DNA from: Nisaea denitrificans DSM 18348
Lineage (GTDB): Bacteria; Pseudomonadota; Alphaproteobacteria; Thalassobaculales; Thalassobaculaceae
Direction: 5' to 3'
NCBI RefSeq assembly: GCF_000426505.1
Contig: NZ_AUFM01000001.1
Location: 1 to 64,000, forward strand
DNA: 64,000 bases
The notes under the pieces were generated by a model. The model was not told the DNA's origin. It made no database searches and saw only the letters and a program-made list of their open reading frames with translations. Shown here piece after piece: positions 43,325 through 52,439 of the stretch. A program made the position numbers and the translations under genes. Position 1 is the stretch's first letter. Each line of letters starts with the position of its first letter.

Positions 43325-43690
43325 ATGCTTGGCATTTTTGGCAGAAAGAGAGCTTATTGGGCGGCACCACTTTTCGTCGCAATGGCCTTTCTGTCTCTAA
43401 TTGCCAACAATGCTGTCGTGATCGATCCGTGGGAATCCCAAGCGCATCATACCGAGTTGACCGTGCAGGATTTTGACGAACAGGACACTGATTCAGAAAA
43501 CACTTCTCCCTCCGATCCGGAGGTGCGTTGTCATCTCACATTCGCTTGTCTGACTTTTATTGTCGCGAATGATGTTTTGCGGCTTTTCCATCTTGTTTCG
43601 AGACATTTCCATTCCCAGTCGAATTTCCTTGGTGACGGATTGGCTGTGACTGGCCTGCTCAGGCCGCCATCGTTGAGCAAATCGGTCTAA
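43325..43690 (+). CDS. Unknown membrane/secreted protein
   Basis: This 121-residue protein has one N-terminal membrane segment (AAPLFVAMAFLSLIANNAVV), an acidic His-containing linker (SQAHHTELTVQDFDEQD) and a second hydrophobic stretch with two cysteines (VRCHLTFACLTFIVAN). AGGAAG precedes the ATG. Family not recognised. A perfect FNR/DNR box 52 bp upstream suggests anaerobic or NO control, unlike the copper-regulated genes around it. Confidence 0.6.
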   Translation: MLGIFGRKRAYWAAPLFVAMAFLSLIANNAVVIDPWESQAHHTELTVQDFDEQDTDSENTSPSDPEVRCHLTFACLTFIVANDVLRLFHLVSRHFHSQSNFLGDGLAVTGLLRPPSLSKSV

Positions 43691-43859
43691 TGGCTTTTCC
43701 GAAGGCTTGGCCAATTGGCGAGCCGTTTGATGGGGCTAAGGCGTGCCTCCGTAATTCCGGGCCGCCTGGTCTCTGCCAAACAATCTGAAAAATATTCAAG
43801 CGCCTGATCTCTCTGGGGGTGACCTCCGAGGGTCATGACCAGAATCCATGGAGAGAACG

Positions 43860-44996
43860 ATGTCGTCGAGATTTTCTCAGCGATCCCGGTGCTGTCTCGT
43901 GACAGCGAATTCCTTTGCTAGCGCTTTCTCATCTCACCTGAAAGTCCCATTCTGTATGCCATTTGGGGCGATCATTGTTACTGCTATCCTGAGCTTCACC
44001 TCCAGTATGGTTTATGCCCAGACAATTTATATCCCGGAAGGGAGCGCGAATTCGGTTCTCGTTGTCGATGGTGCAAACGGATCTACGATCCGCCGAATTG
44101 ACGGATTGGAAGCGGTCCACGGTCTGTCTGGAACAGCGAATTCCGGCGTTCTCGTCGCCGGAAGCCTTATAGAAACGGACAAGCCCGTGGAGGCTCCAGC
44201 TTCCGTAACTGCTGACGAGCATACTGCTCATCATGGGGCCTCTGGAAGAGCGATCGGGCCAGACATTGCAGGTATCAGCATCCTCTCCATCATCGACCGA
44301 GCTTCAGGAACTATCATTCGTCGATTAGAAGTTCCCGGTGCAGTACATCACACGGCGATGTCCCCAGATGGCCGCTACGCAGTTGCCACCCATCCCGGGG
44401 CCGACGGCATCTCTATAATCGATTTGAGCAACTATGAGGTCACCGGATGGGTTCCAACCGGCCCGATGCCTAATTACGTAATCATTGAACAGTCATCCCA
44501 AACGGCTTTTGTGACGAACACCGGGAACGGGACTGTAAGCGAAGTCGATCTTGCGCGCGCATTTGTTAGGCGCAATTTTCTCGCGGGAGAAGCGCCTGAG
44601 CATATGGCGTACGGACTGGGTACCGGAACTCTTTACATCGCAGATGCCGGGACAGGCCGCGTCATCGAGCTGGATGTCAACACCGGTAAAGTTCTCCGAG
44701 ACATTGCCATCGATAGTGAAGTTCACGGTCTCGATCTGTCAGATGACGGAGAACGTCTGTTTGTCGCAGTTACAGGAAGCGATGCCGTTGCGTCCATAAA
44801 CCTAAAATCAGGCTCGATTGCGACCTACCCTCTTGGTTCCGAACCATATCACGTGACCACGATTCCGAATTCTGGTCAGGCTCTAGTCTCATCCAGAGCT
44901 AACCCAGAAGCTTGGGTGGTCGACATCTCGAGCGGCGCAGTGGTCAAGAGGTTCCAACTCTCCGGAGTGGGGCATCAAATGGTCGTAGTCAGATGA
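43860..44996 (+). CDS. YncE-like secreted beta-propeller
   Basis: This protein of about 378 residues has a hydrophobic signal segment (IIVTAILSFTSSMVYA) followed by YVTN/YncE-type repeats: SVLVVDGANGSTIRRI, HTAMSPDGRYAVATHPG, QTAFVTNTGNGTVSEVD and HGLDLSDDGERLFVAV. It is a seven-blade-type propeller. GGAGAG precedes the ATG at 43860; two other Met codons are possible starts. YncE-like proteins bind DNA or metal-enzyme partners in different systems. Role here unknown; the copper island at 7382 also has a secreted propeller. Confidence 0.75.
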   Translation: MSSRFSQRSRCCLVTANSFASAFSSHLKVPFCMPFGAIIVTAILSFTSSMVYAQTIYIPEGSANSVLVVDGANGSTIRRIDGLEAVHGLSGTANSGVLVAGSLIETDKPVEAPASVTADEHTAHHGASGRAIGPDIAGISILSIIDRASGTIIRRLEVPGAVHHTAMSPDGRYAVATHPGADGISIIDLSNYEVTGWVPTGPMPNYVIIEQSSQTAFVTNTGNGTVSEVDLARAFVRRNFLAGEAPEHMAYGLGTGTLYIADAGTGRVIELDVNTGKVLRDIAIDSEVHGLDLSDDGERLFVAVTGSDAVASINLKSGSIATYPLGSEPYHVTTIPNSGQALVSSRANPEAWVVDISSGAVVKRFQLSGVGHQMVVVR

Positions 44997-45084
44997 ATGG
45001 TGGATTCGATACCGGATCTACCCTTCCTCAGTTACTCGAAGCACATTGAACGACAGCCTCGGAGCTGTTGGTTGGATGGTATAA

Positions 45085-45366
45085 ATGAACTCCTTGTTTA
45101 ATCGCAGGTCTATTGCTTACGCAGGATTTATTCTAATCGCCGGATACTTCCTCTGGACAGAGCACTCGGCCCACATTCAGTTAGCCGTACCCTACCTCCC
45201 CTATCTCCTACTTCTTGCATGTCCGTTGCTTCATGTTTTCATGCATGGAGGACACGGGCACGGCAACGAAGCTCCGGCCGATTCCGATCACAGCCCCAGA
45301 TCGAAAAAAGGAAACGAAACACCGAGATCATTCGGCGAACAAGCCGGGGAGCGGAATAATGACTGA
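45085..45366 (+). CDS. DUF2933 membrane protein
   Basis: This 93-residue protein fits DUF2933: one or two hydrophobic segments, WTEHSAHI, then CPLLHVFMHGGHGHG. The His-rich HGGHGHG could bind metal. DUF2933 proteins recur beside copper resistance and isoprenylcysteine methyltransferase-like genes, exactly the arrangement here (overlap with the next gene). Confidence 0.8.
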   Translation: MNSLFNRRSIAYAGFILIAGYFLWTEHSAHIQLAVPYLPYLLLLACPLLHVFMHGGHGHGNEAPADSDHSPRSKKGNETPRSFGEQAGERNND

Positions 45367-46024
45367 GCCGCAGGCTGACTACGGATTGTGGTCATTGGTG
45401 ATCATCAATTCGGCCGTGTTCATCATTTTCGCTTTCAGCTTCTTCAAGCCGCAGACGAAACGCGACTGGAGGTCTTTTGGTGCCTTCAGCGCCTTTTTGA
45501 TCGCTCTATTCACGGAGATGTACGGGTTTCCTCTGACCATCTACCTGCTGTCAGGCTGGCTGCAGAGCGCCTATCCGAATATCAACTGGCTCGCTCATGA
45601 ATCGGGGCATCTCCTGGAAATGATATTCGGCTGGGAAAACAATCCCCATTTTGGGCCGTTCCACCTTCTAAGTTTTCTCTTGCTCGGCATCGGCTTCCTT
45701 CTCCTGTCAGCAGCATGGCCCGCCCTCCATCAGGCGCAAAAGGAGGGAAGGCTCGCCGTAGCCGGTCTCTATGCGCGTATCCGGCATCCTCAGTATGTCG
45801 GTTTCGTCGCAATCCTGACCGGGTTTCTCGTCCAATGGCCGACGCTACTCACCATCGCGATGTATCCCGTTCTGCTGTTCATGTATTGGCGCCTGTCACT
45901 GTCGGAAGAAAAGGCCGCCGAAGCCGCCTTCGGCGAAGAATACCGCCGCTATGCCGAACGGACACCCCGTTTCATCCCACGCTTCGGAGATCCGCTTCCA
46001 TCGAGTGGAGGCCCTCGAAATTGA
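45359..46024 (+). CDS. Isoprenylcysteine methyltransferase-like membrane protein
   Basis: This 221-residue protein has about five helices and the ICMT/PEMT motif near the C terminus: GLYARIRHPQYVGF and EEKAAEAAFGEEYRRYAER. The family comprises SAM-dependent membrane methyltransferases; substrates of the bacterial members are mostly unknown. Overlaps DUF2933 by 8 bp and the VTT-domain gene by 4 bp. Confidence 0.8.
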   Translation: MTEPQADYGLWSLVIINSAVFIIFAFSFFKPQTKRDWRSFGAFSAFLIALFTEMYGFPLTIYLLSGWLQSAYPNINWLAHESGHLLEMIFGWENNPHFGPFHLLSFLLLGIGFLLLSAAWPALHQAQKEGRLAVAGLYARIRHPQYVGFVAILTGFLVQWPTLLTIAMYPVLLFMYWRLSLSEEKAAEAAFGEEYRRYAERTPRFIPRFGDPLPSSGGPRN

Positions 46025-46737
46025 CCTTCGGCTATCGCTTCACATTGCCGGTCAAACACATAGCTGCAACGGTCACGGTCATATCCATGGCCGGACTACT
46101 CTATGCGCTCGCCTCAGCGGTGCCTTGGTGGTCCGCCGACCAAATCGTGGTCAAGATCGCGGATACCGGTCAATGGGGTCCAGTGATTCTCATGCTCATC
46201 ATGGCAGCCGCTGTCGTGTTCAGCCCCATACCAAGCGCCCCGATCACATTGGCGGCGGGAGCGGTCTACGGGCATCTATGGGGCACTATATACGCACTTG
46301 CTGGTGCCGAGATCGGCGCACTAATCGCATTCGAACTCGCCAGACGGTTCGGGCGAGAACGGATTGGCCGCTGGATCGGGACGATCTCGCTTCCGCGAAC
46401 GGTGAACTCCCAAGTCGGCCTCACCACGGTCGTATTTATCGCCCGCTTGCTGCCGGCTGTGTCCTTCGACGTGATCAGCTATGCCGCAGGCCTCACTCGC
46501 TTGGATCGGTCGTGGTTTGCCCTCGCGACCGCCGCCGGGATGATACCGGCGACGTTCCTGCTATCGCATACCGGCGCCGGTCTCAGGGCGATAGAAGATG
46601 ACGGCATGGACATCCTTTTCAGTCTCACGGGGCTCGGACTCTTGTCGGGTATAGGCATCATTTTCGGTCTTTGGAGAACCAGGGCCGGAAGCCCAGAAAC
46701 CTACGCGCAAACACTTGAGGAGAACTCGATCAAATGA
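46021..46737 (+). CDS. TVP38/TMEM64 (VTT-domain) membrane protein
   Basis: This 238-residue protein starts at a TTG overlapping the previous stop (TTGA), with GGAGG upstream; ATG at 46087 is the alternative. It has the VTT/SNARE-associated pattern: FSPIPSAPITLAAGAVYG, AEIGALIAFELARRFGRERI and FIARLLPAVSFDVISYAAG. VTT-domain proteins are implicated in lipid scrambling. It overlaps the APC permease by 4 bp. Confidence 0.78.
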   Translation: MTFGYRFTLPVKHIAATVTVISMAGLLYALASAVPWWSADQIVVKIADTGQWGPVILMLIMAAAVVFSPIPSAPITLAAGAVYGHLWGTIYALAGAEIGALIAFELARRFGRERIGRWIGTISLPRTVNSQVGLTTVVFIARLLPAVSFDVISYAAGLTRLDRSWFALATAAGMIPATFLLSHTGAGLRAIEDDGMDILFSLTGLGLLSGIGIIFGLWRTRAGSPETYAQTLEENSIK

Positions 46738-48071
46738 ACAGCGCCAAAAACGAAAAACGCGAAGCAAGCTATCAAGCCGACTCATTGTCACTCGGTGGCG
46801 CCGTCGCCATGGGAACCGGAGTCATGATCGGCGCCGGGATCTTCGCCTTGACGGGCCAAATAGCAGAACTGGCAGGGCCTTTGTTTCCTCTGGCTTTCAT
46901 CGTTGGGGCCATAATCACCGGGTTCAGCGCCTACAGTTACATCAGCATGTCGAACGCTTGGCCCTCTTCCGGCGGGATCGCAATGATCCTGCAAAAATGC
47001 TACGGACCGGGGGCAGTCGCCGCCGGCGCCGCGCTCCTAATGGCGCTGAGTATGGTTATCGCCGAGAGTCTCGTTGCGAGAACTTTCGCGACTTATGTGC
47101 TGCGCCCCTTCGATATCGCGGACGGACCGTTGGTGCCGATACTCGCGGTTGGGGTCATCGTGTTCGCGTTTCTGATTAACATTGCCGGAAACCGGTCCGT
47201 GGGGTTGTTCTCGATCTTGATGGCCGCTGTCAAGATCGGCGGTATTGCCCTGTTCGGGATCGCCGCACTCTGGTCAAGCGGCTTCAGCTTTGCAGCCTCT
47301 TCCTCCAATCCCGGAAGCTCGTTCGGCCCGATAGGTTTCGTCGCATCTGTAGCCTTGGCAATCCTAGCCTTTAAAGGGTTCACGACCATCACCAATAGCG
47401 GTGCCGAAATCACGAACCCGCATCGCAATGTGGGCCGCGCTATCATGATCTCGATCGTAATTTGCGTGCTAACCTATCTTCTCGTCGCTTTCGGGGTCGG
47501 CTCGAGCTTAAGCCTCGACGAAATCATTGCTGCAAAGGACTATTCCCTAGCAGAAGCAGCTGAGCCGGCTTTTGGCAAGACCGGTTTTTATATGACTGTG
47601 CTCCTCGCAGCCGTTGCAACGGTTTCAGGCGTCCTCGCGAGCGTCTTCGCCGTATCCCGCATGCTTGCCATGCTGACGGACATGAAGATGATCCCCCACA
47701 GCCATTTCGGCATGTCCGGGACAATCCAGCGACACACGCTGGTCTACACCGTGGTGATCGCGTCGATCCTCGCTGTTTTCTTTGACCTGAGCCGGATTGC
47801 GTCACTCGGTGCATTCTTCTACCTCGTGATGGATATGGTGGTGCATTGGGGTGTGTTCCGCTTCCGGCGCCACGAGATCGGAGCGTCGGCGCCGGTGTTG
47901 CTGCTGGCGCTCGGATTTGACGGCACCGTGCTTGCTGCATTCACTCTGATGAAGCTGGATACCGATCCAATGATCGTGTTTTACGCGGCCGGGGCGATTA
48001 TCTCGGTCTTCGTCTTCGAGCGCTTCTATCTGGCTCGTTGGCTGGCTCCGCAAACCGAACACAGCCATTGA
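46734..48071 (+). CDS. APC-superfamily permease
   Basis: This 445-residue protein has twelve helices and the APC helix-1 motif VMIGAGIFALTGQIAELAG. Such permeases carry amino acids or small metabolites; the substrate is unclear. It ends the plus-strand group (43325-48071) and converges on the PCu(A)C-like gene at 48146. Confidence 0.8.
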   Translation: MNSAKNEKREASYQADSLSLGGAVAMGTGVMIGAGIFALTGQIAELAGPLFPLAFIVGAIITGFSAYSYISMSNAWPSSGGIAMILQKCYGPGAVAAGAALLMALSMVIAESLVARTFATYVLRPFDIADGPLVPILAVGVIVFAFLINIAGNRSVGLFSILMAAVKIGGIALFGIAALWSSGFSFAASSSNPGSSFGPIGFVASVALAILAFKGFTTITNSGAEITNPHRNVGRAIMISIVICVLTYLLVAFGVGSSLSLDEIIAAKDYSLAEAAEPAFGKTGFYMTVLLAAVATVSGVLASVFAVSRMLAMLTDMKMIPHSHFGMSGTIQRHTLVYTVVIASILAVFFDLSRIASLGAFFYLVMDMVVHWGVFRFRRHEIGASAPVLLLALGFDGTVLAAFTLMKLDTDPMIVFYAAGAIISVFVFERFYLARWLAPQTEHSH

Positions 48072-48145
48072 GGACGAAGCTTCGTGACAGGGCGACCTGC
48101 TAGGGGGAACGCTCCGCCTTCAAAGCCATCGACACCCGTTGAGCG

Positions 48146-48610
48146 TCACGGATGGGCGTGGGCGACGACGGGAATGCTGAACCTGCGGAAGTGAAGGGTC
48201 AGATGAACCGTGTCGCCATGACTGATCGGTTCCCGGACATCAAGCAGCACCGCTTCGACATGCGAGGTTCCGAGGTCTAGGCGTTCGCGATCCAGAATCG
48301 CCAGCTCGGGGACAGGGCTCATTCCGGTGATTGGAAAGCGCAGCCGCAAGGCACCGGACGACGCTGTGCCGGAACTCACCCCGGTGAGTGTGAGCGGCTG
48401 TCCGCTCTCATTCTCTATGGCGAACTTGACACGCGCCGAAGCCCCTTGCGTGGCAGGTTCAACGGAGAGCTGCTCAATGGAGATGGCATCGAAGACATCT
48501 TTGGAGATGTCCGCATTCGCATGTCCGAAGCCCTCTGAAAACATCAGGGAGGCAAATATGGCGAGCCCGGCGCGGAGAGCCGGTTTTCCCTTGATGACAT
48601 CCAGTCTCAT
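48146..48610 (-). CDS. PCu(A)C-like protein with altered copper motif
   Basis: This 154-residue protein has a signal-type N terminus and the PCu(A)C fold: VKFAIENESGQPLTLTGVSS, then HGDTVHLTLHF. The metal-site positions are changed: the usual GGxHxML reads GTSHVEAV, and the early His/Met is replaced by TASSGALRL. The C terminus adds AHAHP. Copper binding is therefore doubtful. It overlaps the ABC membrane gene upstream by 4 bp and ends the copAB operon. Confidence 0.65.
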   Translation of the reverse strand: MRLDVIKGKPALRAGLAIFASLMFSEGFGHANADISKDVFDAISIEQLSVEPATQGASARVKFAIENESGQPLTLTGVSSGTASSGALRLRFPITGMSPVPELAILDRERLDLGTSHVEAVLLDVREPISHGDTVHLTLHFRRFSIPVVAHAHP

Positions 48611-49848
48611 GCTGTCCTCCGCTCCATGTTGCCAAGATCCACAAGTTCTTCGTCACCGCTCTGGTGGCGGGTTTCGTGAATGAAGTCCTGAAGTGCTGCG
48701 TAGCGAATCTTCACATCTTCAAGGATTTGATAATGTTGAAAAAGCTCCCTCAGAGGTGCTGAGATGTCCTTGTAGGCGGCAAGCGCGGCGACAAGCGCGC
48801 CAATCGTCAGGCGACCCTCGAGGACAAGGTACCCTCCGATGGAGTAGAAGAAAAACGGGGTGAGCGAGGTCAGGAAGTTGTTCAGCGCTTTCTGGAAGAA
48901 TTTCCAGCGGTAAATCTTTTCACGCACTTCCTCGAGAAACCGGATCCTCTTGCGTATGGAAAACCGGATACCGGACGAACGCGGGGCGCCACTGTCCTGC
49001 AAAACAGCTCCAAGCTCTCGGCCGAAGGCCCGGGTTCCGGAAACTCTCGTTCGTGTCAGCGCGTTCACACGCCGCTGGATTTTAGGGATCAGTGCAAGCT
49101 GAACCGGCAGCAGGGTCAGGGCGGCTGCGCCGAGTACGGGGTCCTGGAGGAACATGAAAAACAAGATTGTCGCCAGAGTCCCGCCCTGGAAAACGGGAAC
49201 AGCGAACGCATCGGCAGCAAATCCGCCTATCGGCTCAATTTCCTGTGTGATCAGCGGGATGACTTCGGTATCCCGCTCTCCGTGAGCCCTGCGTTGCCAA
49301 TGCCGGAATATGGTCAGGCGAAGGCGACGGAGAAGGCGCTCACCGACACGTCCTTTTCGAACATTGAGCCAGTACTTGGCGAGGCCGTTTGCGGCAATGG
49401 CGAGGAGATACAATCCGCTGAGCACGAATAGTAGGGTTGTTTCCGAGAAGCCGAACCGGTCGATCACTGATTCCGGTCTAGCCTCCGATAGTGCGTTATT
49501 GATGATCAGTTTTGGCAGTTCGAGCGTGGCATACAGGATGGGAAGCGAGAGGAGGCCGGCTGCGATCAGCATTGCCTGTTTCCGTGCCGAGTAACTGAGC
49601 ACGAACGCATATATCCCCGCTTCACCCTGCGCATAGGTTCGCTTGGACGGGAGTGATTTTGCCCTTGCGCGCGCATTGTTCCAAAGCGCCTTGACCAGGA
49701 AATACAAACCCACGGTGACCAGGGCGAGCGGCGCCCAGACCAATACGACATGCATTACCGGGTGCAGCCACATAGGGACCGATGGTCCTATCTTGTGGCC
49801 CAGTGCATGAATGATTTCGTCCAGGAACGGATGCCGGGGATCGATCAT
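48607..49848 (-). CDS. ABC-exporter-type membrane domain without ATPase
   Basis: This 413-residue protein has the six-helix ABC type 1 exporter domain (RRLRLTIFRHWQRRA; FAVPVFQGGTLATILFF; KALNNFLTSLTPFFFYSIGGYLV; LTIGALVAALAAYKDISAPLREL), preceded by an extra N-terminal helix. It stops about 30 residues after that domain (ELVDLGNMERR) with no Walker A, signature or Walker B. No separate ATPase gene is adjacent. Either the ATPase is supplied in trans or the protein works without one. It overlaps the PCu(A)C-like gene downstream. Confidence 0.75.
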   Translation of the reverse strand: MIDPRHPFLDEIIHALGHKIGPSVPMWLHPVMHVVLVWAPLALVTVGLYFLVKALWNNARARAKSLPSKRTYAQGEAGIYAFVLSYSARKQAMLIAAGLLSLPILYATLELPKLIINNALSEARPESVIDRFGFSETTLLFVLSGLYLLAIAANGLAKYWLNVRKGRVGERLLRRLRLTIFRHWQRRAHGERDTEVIPLITQEIEPIGGFAADAFAVPVFQGGTLATILFFMFLQDPVLGAAALTLLPVQLALIPKIQRRVNALTRTRVSGTRAFGRELGAVLQDSGAPRSSGIRFSIRKRIRFLEEVREKIYRWKFFQKALNNFLTSLTPFFFYSIGGYLVLEGRLTIGALVAALAAYKDISAPLRELFQHYQILEDVKIRYAALQDFIHETRHQSGDEELVDLGNMERRTA

Positions 49849-49935
49849 CTTCAGGGTTCTCGCCGTATATCGGTATTTTGGGTTTCAACTACTCCGGCGA
49901 AGTGGACCGCCGGAGTAGTCGATGAGATATACAGG

Positions 49936-50637
49936 TCAGAACATGACCCGGAACCCGACGACGAAGGAAACCACGTCGTCATCCTCTCCCTCGTCCCGGA
50001 CCAGCCGCCCGCTTTCGCCGAGAGTCCGCTCCCAGTGAACGCCGACATATGGGGCGATGGCCCGATCAAGCAGGTCGTAGCTGAGGCGCCCGCCGATCTC
50101 CAGTTTCGGTCCAAAGGCAGCTCGCCCTGTCGCCTCATCGTCGGCCAGCGGCAGGTCCAGTTCGATGCTCGGGGTGAAGATGATCTGGTTAGTGATAAGA
50201 CCTTCATACTCGATCTCGAAGCGGGCAGAGGGATACTCGGAAAGGTAAAGGTCCGCATCCACCTCGAACCATTGCTTGGCCAGCCCCTTCAGACCGAGTA
50301 CGCCGTAGGTGCGATAAGGTCCGTTGTCCGGACTGTCATAGCGCACGCCGACGACGGCATCGAAGAAATTGCTGACCGGGACCTGAAGCCGGAACTGATT
50401 CTCGAGCGTCTCGAATGAGTCCTCTTCGGTGCCATATTCGGCCTCGCTGCGCAGGACGAACTTGAGCTCGTCCGTGCCGACAAAGGCGTCGGCGTCCCAG
50501 GCATAAGCCTCCGAACCTTCGCCGCTCCGCCATTCCAGCTGCTCGGCCTGAATGCCCCAGAACCATTCTTCCGAGGATGCGGCGTTGGCAAAAAGAATCG
50601 CGGGCAGAACAAACATCGCTGAAAGCGTTCTCCGCAT
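49936..50637 (-). CDS. copB: Outer-membrane copper resistance protein CopB
   Basis: This 233-residue protein has a signal peptide and the CopB beta-barrel pattern: EWFWGIQAEQLEWRSGEG, DELKFVLRSEAEYG, FDAVVGVRYDSPDNGPYRTYG and APYVGVHWERTLGESGR, ending VVGFRVMF with a terminal Phe for outer-membrane assembly. The Met/His-rich N-terminal tract common in CopB is missing. Only 3 bp from copA. Confidence 0.92.
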   Translation of the reverse strand: MRRTLSAMFVLPAILFANAASSEEWFWGIQAEQLEWRSGEGSEAYAWDADAFVGTDELKFVLRSEAEYGTEEDSFETLENQFRLQVPVSNFFDAVVGVRYDSPDNGPYRTYGVLGLKGLAKQWFEVDADLYLSEYPSARFEIEYEGLITNQIIFTPSIELDLPLADDEATGRAAFGPKLEIGGRLSYDLLDRAIAPYVGVHWERTLGESGRLVRDEGEDDDVVSFVVGFRVMF

Positions 50638-50640
50638 CGG

Positions 50641-52407
50641 TCAACCCTCCGTCTTGGAACTTGGTACTTGTGCGGATTTGCCGTCCGGGCCGCCCTCGAC
50701 CACGATCTTGCGGAACATGCCGCTGTCTGCGTGATAGGAGAGATGGCAGTGGAAAGCCCACTGGCCGGGCGCGTCGACCTCCGTTTCCATGAAGACCGTG
50801 GTCCCGGGCGCAACGCTCACCACGTGCTTGATCGGGTTCCACTTGCCCTTTCCAACATCGAGGATCGACCACATGCCGTGCAGATGCATTGGGTGAGTCA
50901 TCATGGTCTCGTTGACGAACTTGAAGCGAACCCGCTCGCCATATTGCAGCCGCACCGGCTCGGCGTCGCTGAACTTGACCCCGTTTATCGACCAGATGTA
51001 GCGCTCCATGTTGCCGGTCAGCCGCATCTCGATCTCGCGGGTTGCCTCGCGATGCTCGTAAAGCGGTTTCTGGGCGCGGAGGTCCTTGTAAGACAAGAAC
51101 TTGCCGCCGTTCGCCGCAGTCGGCGTCAGGCCGCTGCCCGGCGCATAGAACGGGTCGGACGCGGCCATGCTGCCATGCCCGCTGTGATCCATGCCTTTCA
51201 TCGTGGAGCCATCGGGCATCTTGTGCGCCCCGCTGGCCATTCCGGTCATACCTGCTCCGCCATGGTTCATGCCTTGCATGGTGCTGCCGTCGGGCATGGT
51301 GTGGCTCATGCCGCCCATGTCCATCGATCCATGATCCATACCCTCGTGTGCCATACCCATGTCGGCCATGGTGAGCCGGGGCGGCATGCGCTGGTCCGGG
51401 ACTTCCGCCGCCATGCCCTCGGCGGTGGCAAGCGTTCCGCGGACGGATGCGGTCCGTGCCATCGACTCCGCGAAGATCGCGTAGGCGCGATTGTCCTTCG
51501 GCTGTACGATCACGTCATATGTTTCTGCCACTGCGATGCGGAATTCATCGACCGGAACCGGGAGGACGTTGTTCCCGTCCGCCTGCACAACGGTCATCTT
51601 AAGGCCGGGGATCCGGATGTCGAAATAGGCCATTGCCGAGGAATTGATAAAGCGCAGACGAACCCGCTCGCCCGGCTTGAAGAGGCCGGTCCAGTTCTGC
51701 TCCGTGCTCCTTCCGTTGATCAATGGCGTAAAGCCCTGCAGATCCTCGACGTCGGTCGGCATCATACGCATGTCGCCCCATGCGGCCCGGTCCGCGAGCG
51801 CGGCGTCGAAGCCTTGCTCGCGGGAGTCCTTCAGGAAATCGAACAGGGTGCGCTGCTGCCGGTTGTAGTAGTCCGGCATCATCTTGAGGTTGCGCATGAT
51901 CCGGTTGCCGGAATGGGGATGCGCGTCGGTCAGTTGCACGACGTACTCGCGGTCGTAGCGGAACGGTTCGCGTTTCTCTGGCTCGATCACGATCGCGCCG
52001 TAAGCGCCGTCCGGTTCCTGGAAACCGCTGTGGCTGTGGAACCAGTAGGTTCCGGCCTGCACGATTGGGAAGTTGTAGGTGAAGGTGTCGCCGGGCGCGA
52101 TCCCGTCGTAGCTGATCCCAGGCACGCCGTCCTGGTCGAATGGCAGGATGAGTCCGTGCCAATGGATCGAGGTCGGCTCCGAGAGATTGTTGGTCACGTT
52201 GATCGTGACCTCTTCGCCTTCCTTGAAGCGCAGGACCGGGCCCGGCGAGGCGCCGTTATAGCCGATCCCGGAGCGGGAGAAGGTGCCCGTGTCGACCGTG
52301 ACGCGATCGACGGTGAGATTGTATTCGCCGGCATTGGCAGCGCCTGTGAGCGCGACCGCCAGGCCGGCGCCGAGCACGAGGGCTCGGCGCAACAACCATG
52401 ATGGCAT
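50641..52407 (-). CDS. copA: Multicopper oxidase CopA (PcoA family)
   Basis: This 588-residue periplasmic oxidase has an RR signal (SWLLRRALVLGAG), HWHG (82-85), WFHSH (122-126), a His region HPMHLHGMW (about 519) and FHCHLSYHADSGM (about 563). Between residues about 355 and 430 is a long Met/His segment with repeats such as HEGMDHGSMDMGGM and STMQGMNHGGAGM, typical of CopA/PcoA copper storage. It should not be confused with the ATPase CopA at 10343. Part of the minus-strand operon from the promoter at 53393. Confidence 0.94.
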   Translation of the reverse strand: MPSWLLRRALVLGAGLAVALTGAANAGEYNLTVDRVTVDTGTFSRSGIGYNGASPGPVLRFKEGEEVTINVTNNLSEPTSIHWHGLILPFDQDGVPGISYDGIAPGDTFTYNFPIVQAGTYWFHSHSGFQEPDGAYGAIVIEPEKREPFRYDREYVVQLTDAHPHSGNRIMRNLKMMPDYYNRQQRTLFDFLKDSREQGFDAALADRAAWGDMRMMPTDVEDLQGFTPLINGRSTEQNWTGLFKPGERVRLRFINSSAMAYFDIRIPGLKMTVVQADGNNVLPVPVDEFRIAVAETYDVIVQPKDNRAYAIFAESMARTASVRGTLATAEGMAAEVPDQRMPPRLTMADMGMAHEGMDHGSMDMGGMSHTMPDGSTMQGMNHGGAGMTGMASGAHKMPDGSTMKGMDHSGHGSMAASDPFYAPGSGLTPTAANGGKFLSYKDLRAQKPLYEHREATREIEMRLTGNMERYIWSINGVKFSDAEPVRLQYGERVRFKFVNETMMTHPMHLHGMWSILDVGKGKWNPIKHVVSVAPGTTVFMETEVDAPGQWAFHCHLSYHADSGMFRKIVVEGGPDGKSAQVPSSKTEG

Positions 52408-52439
52408 TGCAATACTCCTTGAGAAAGGGGGGACGGGTT

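Noticed and set aside
50668-52401. 577-codon open frame on the plus strand
   Set aside because: Entirely antisense to copA (multicopper oxidase), whose motifs are unambiguous; the long frame is a by-product of high GC.
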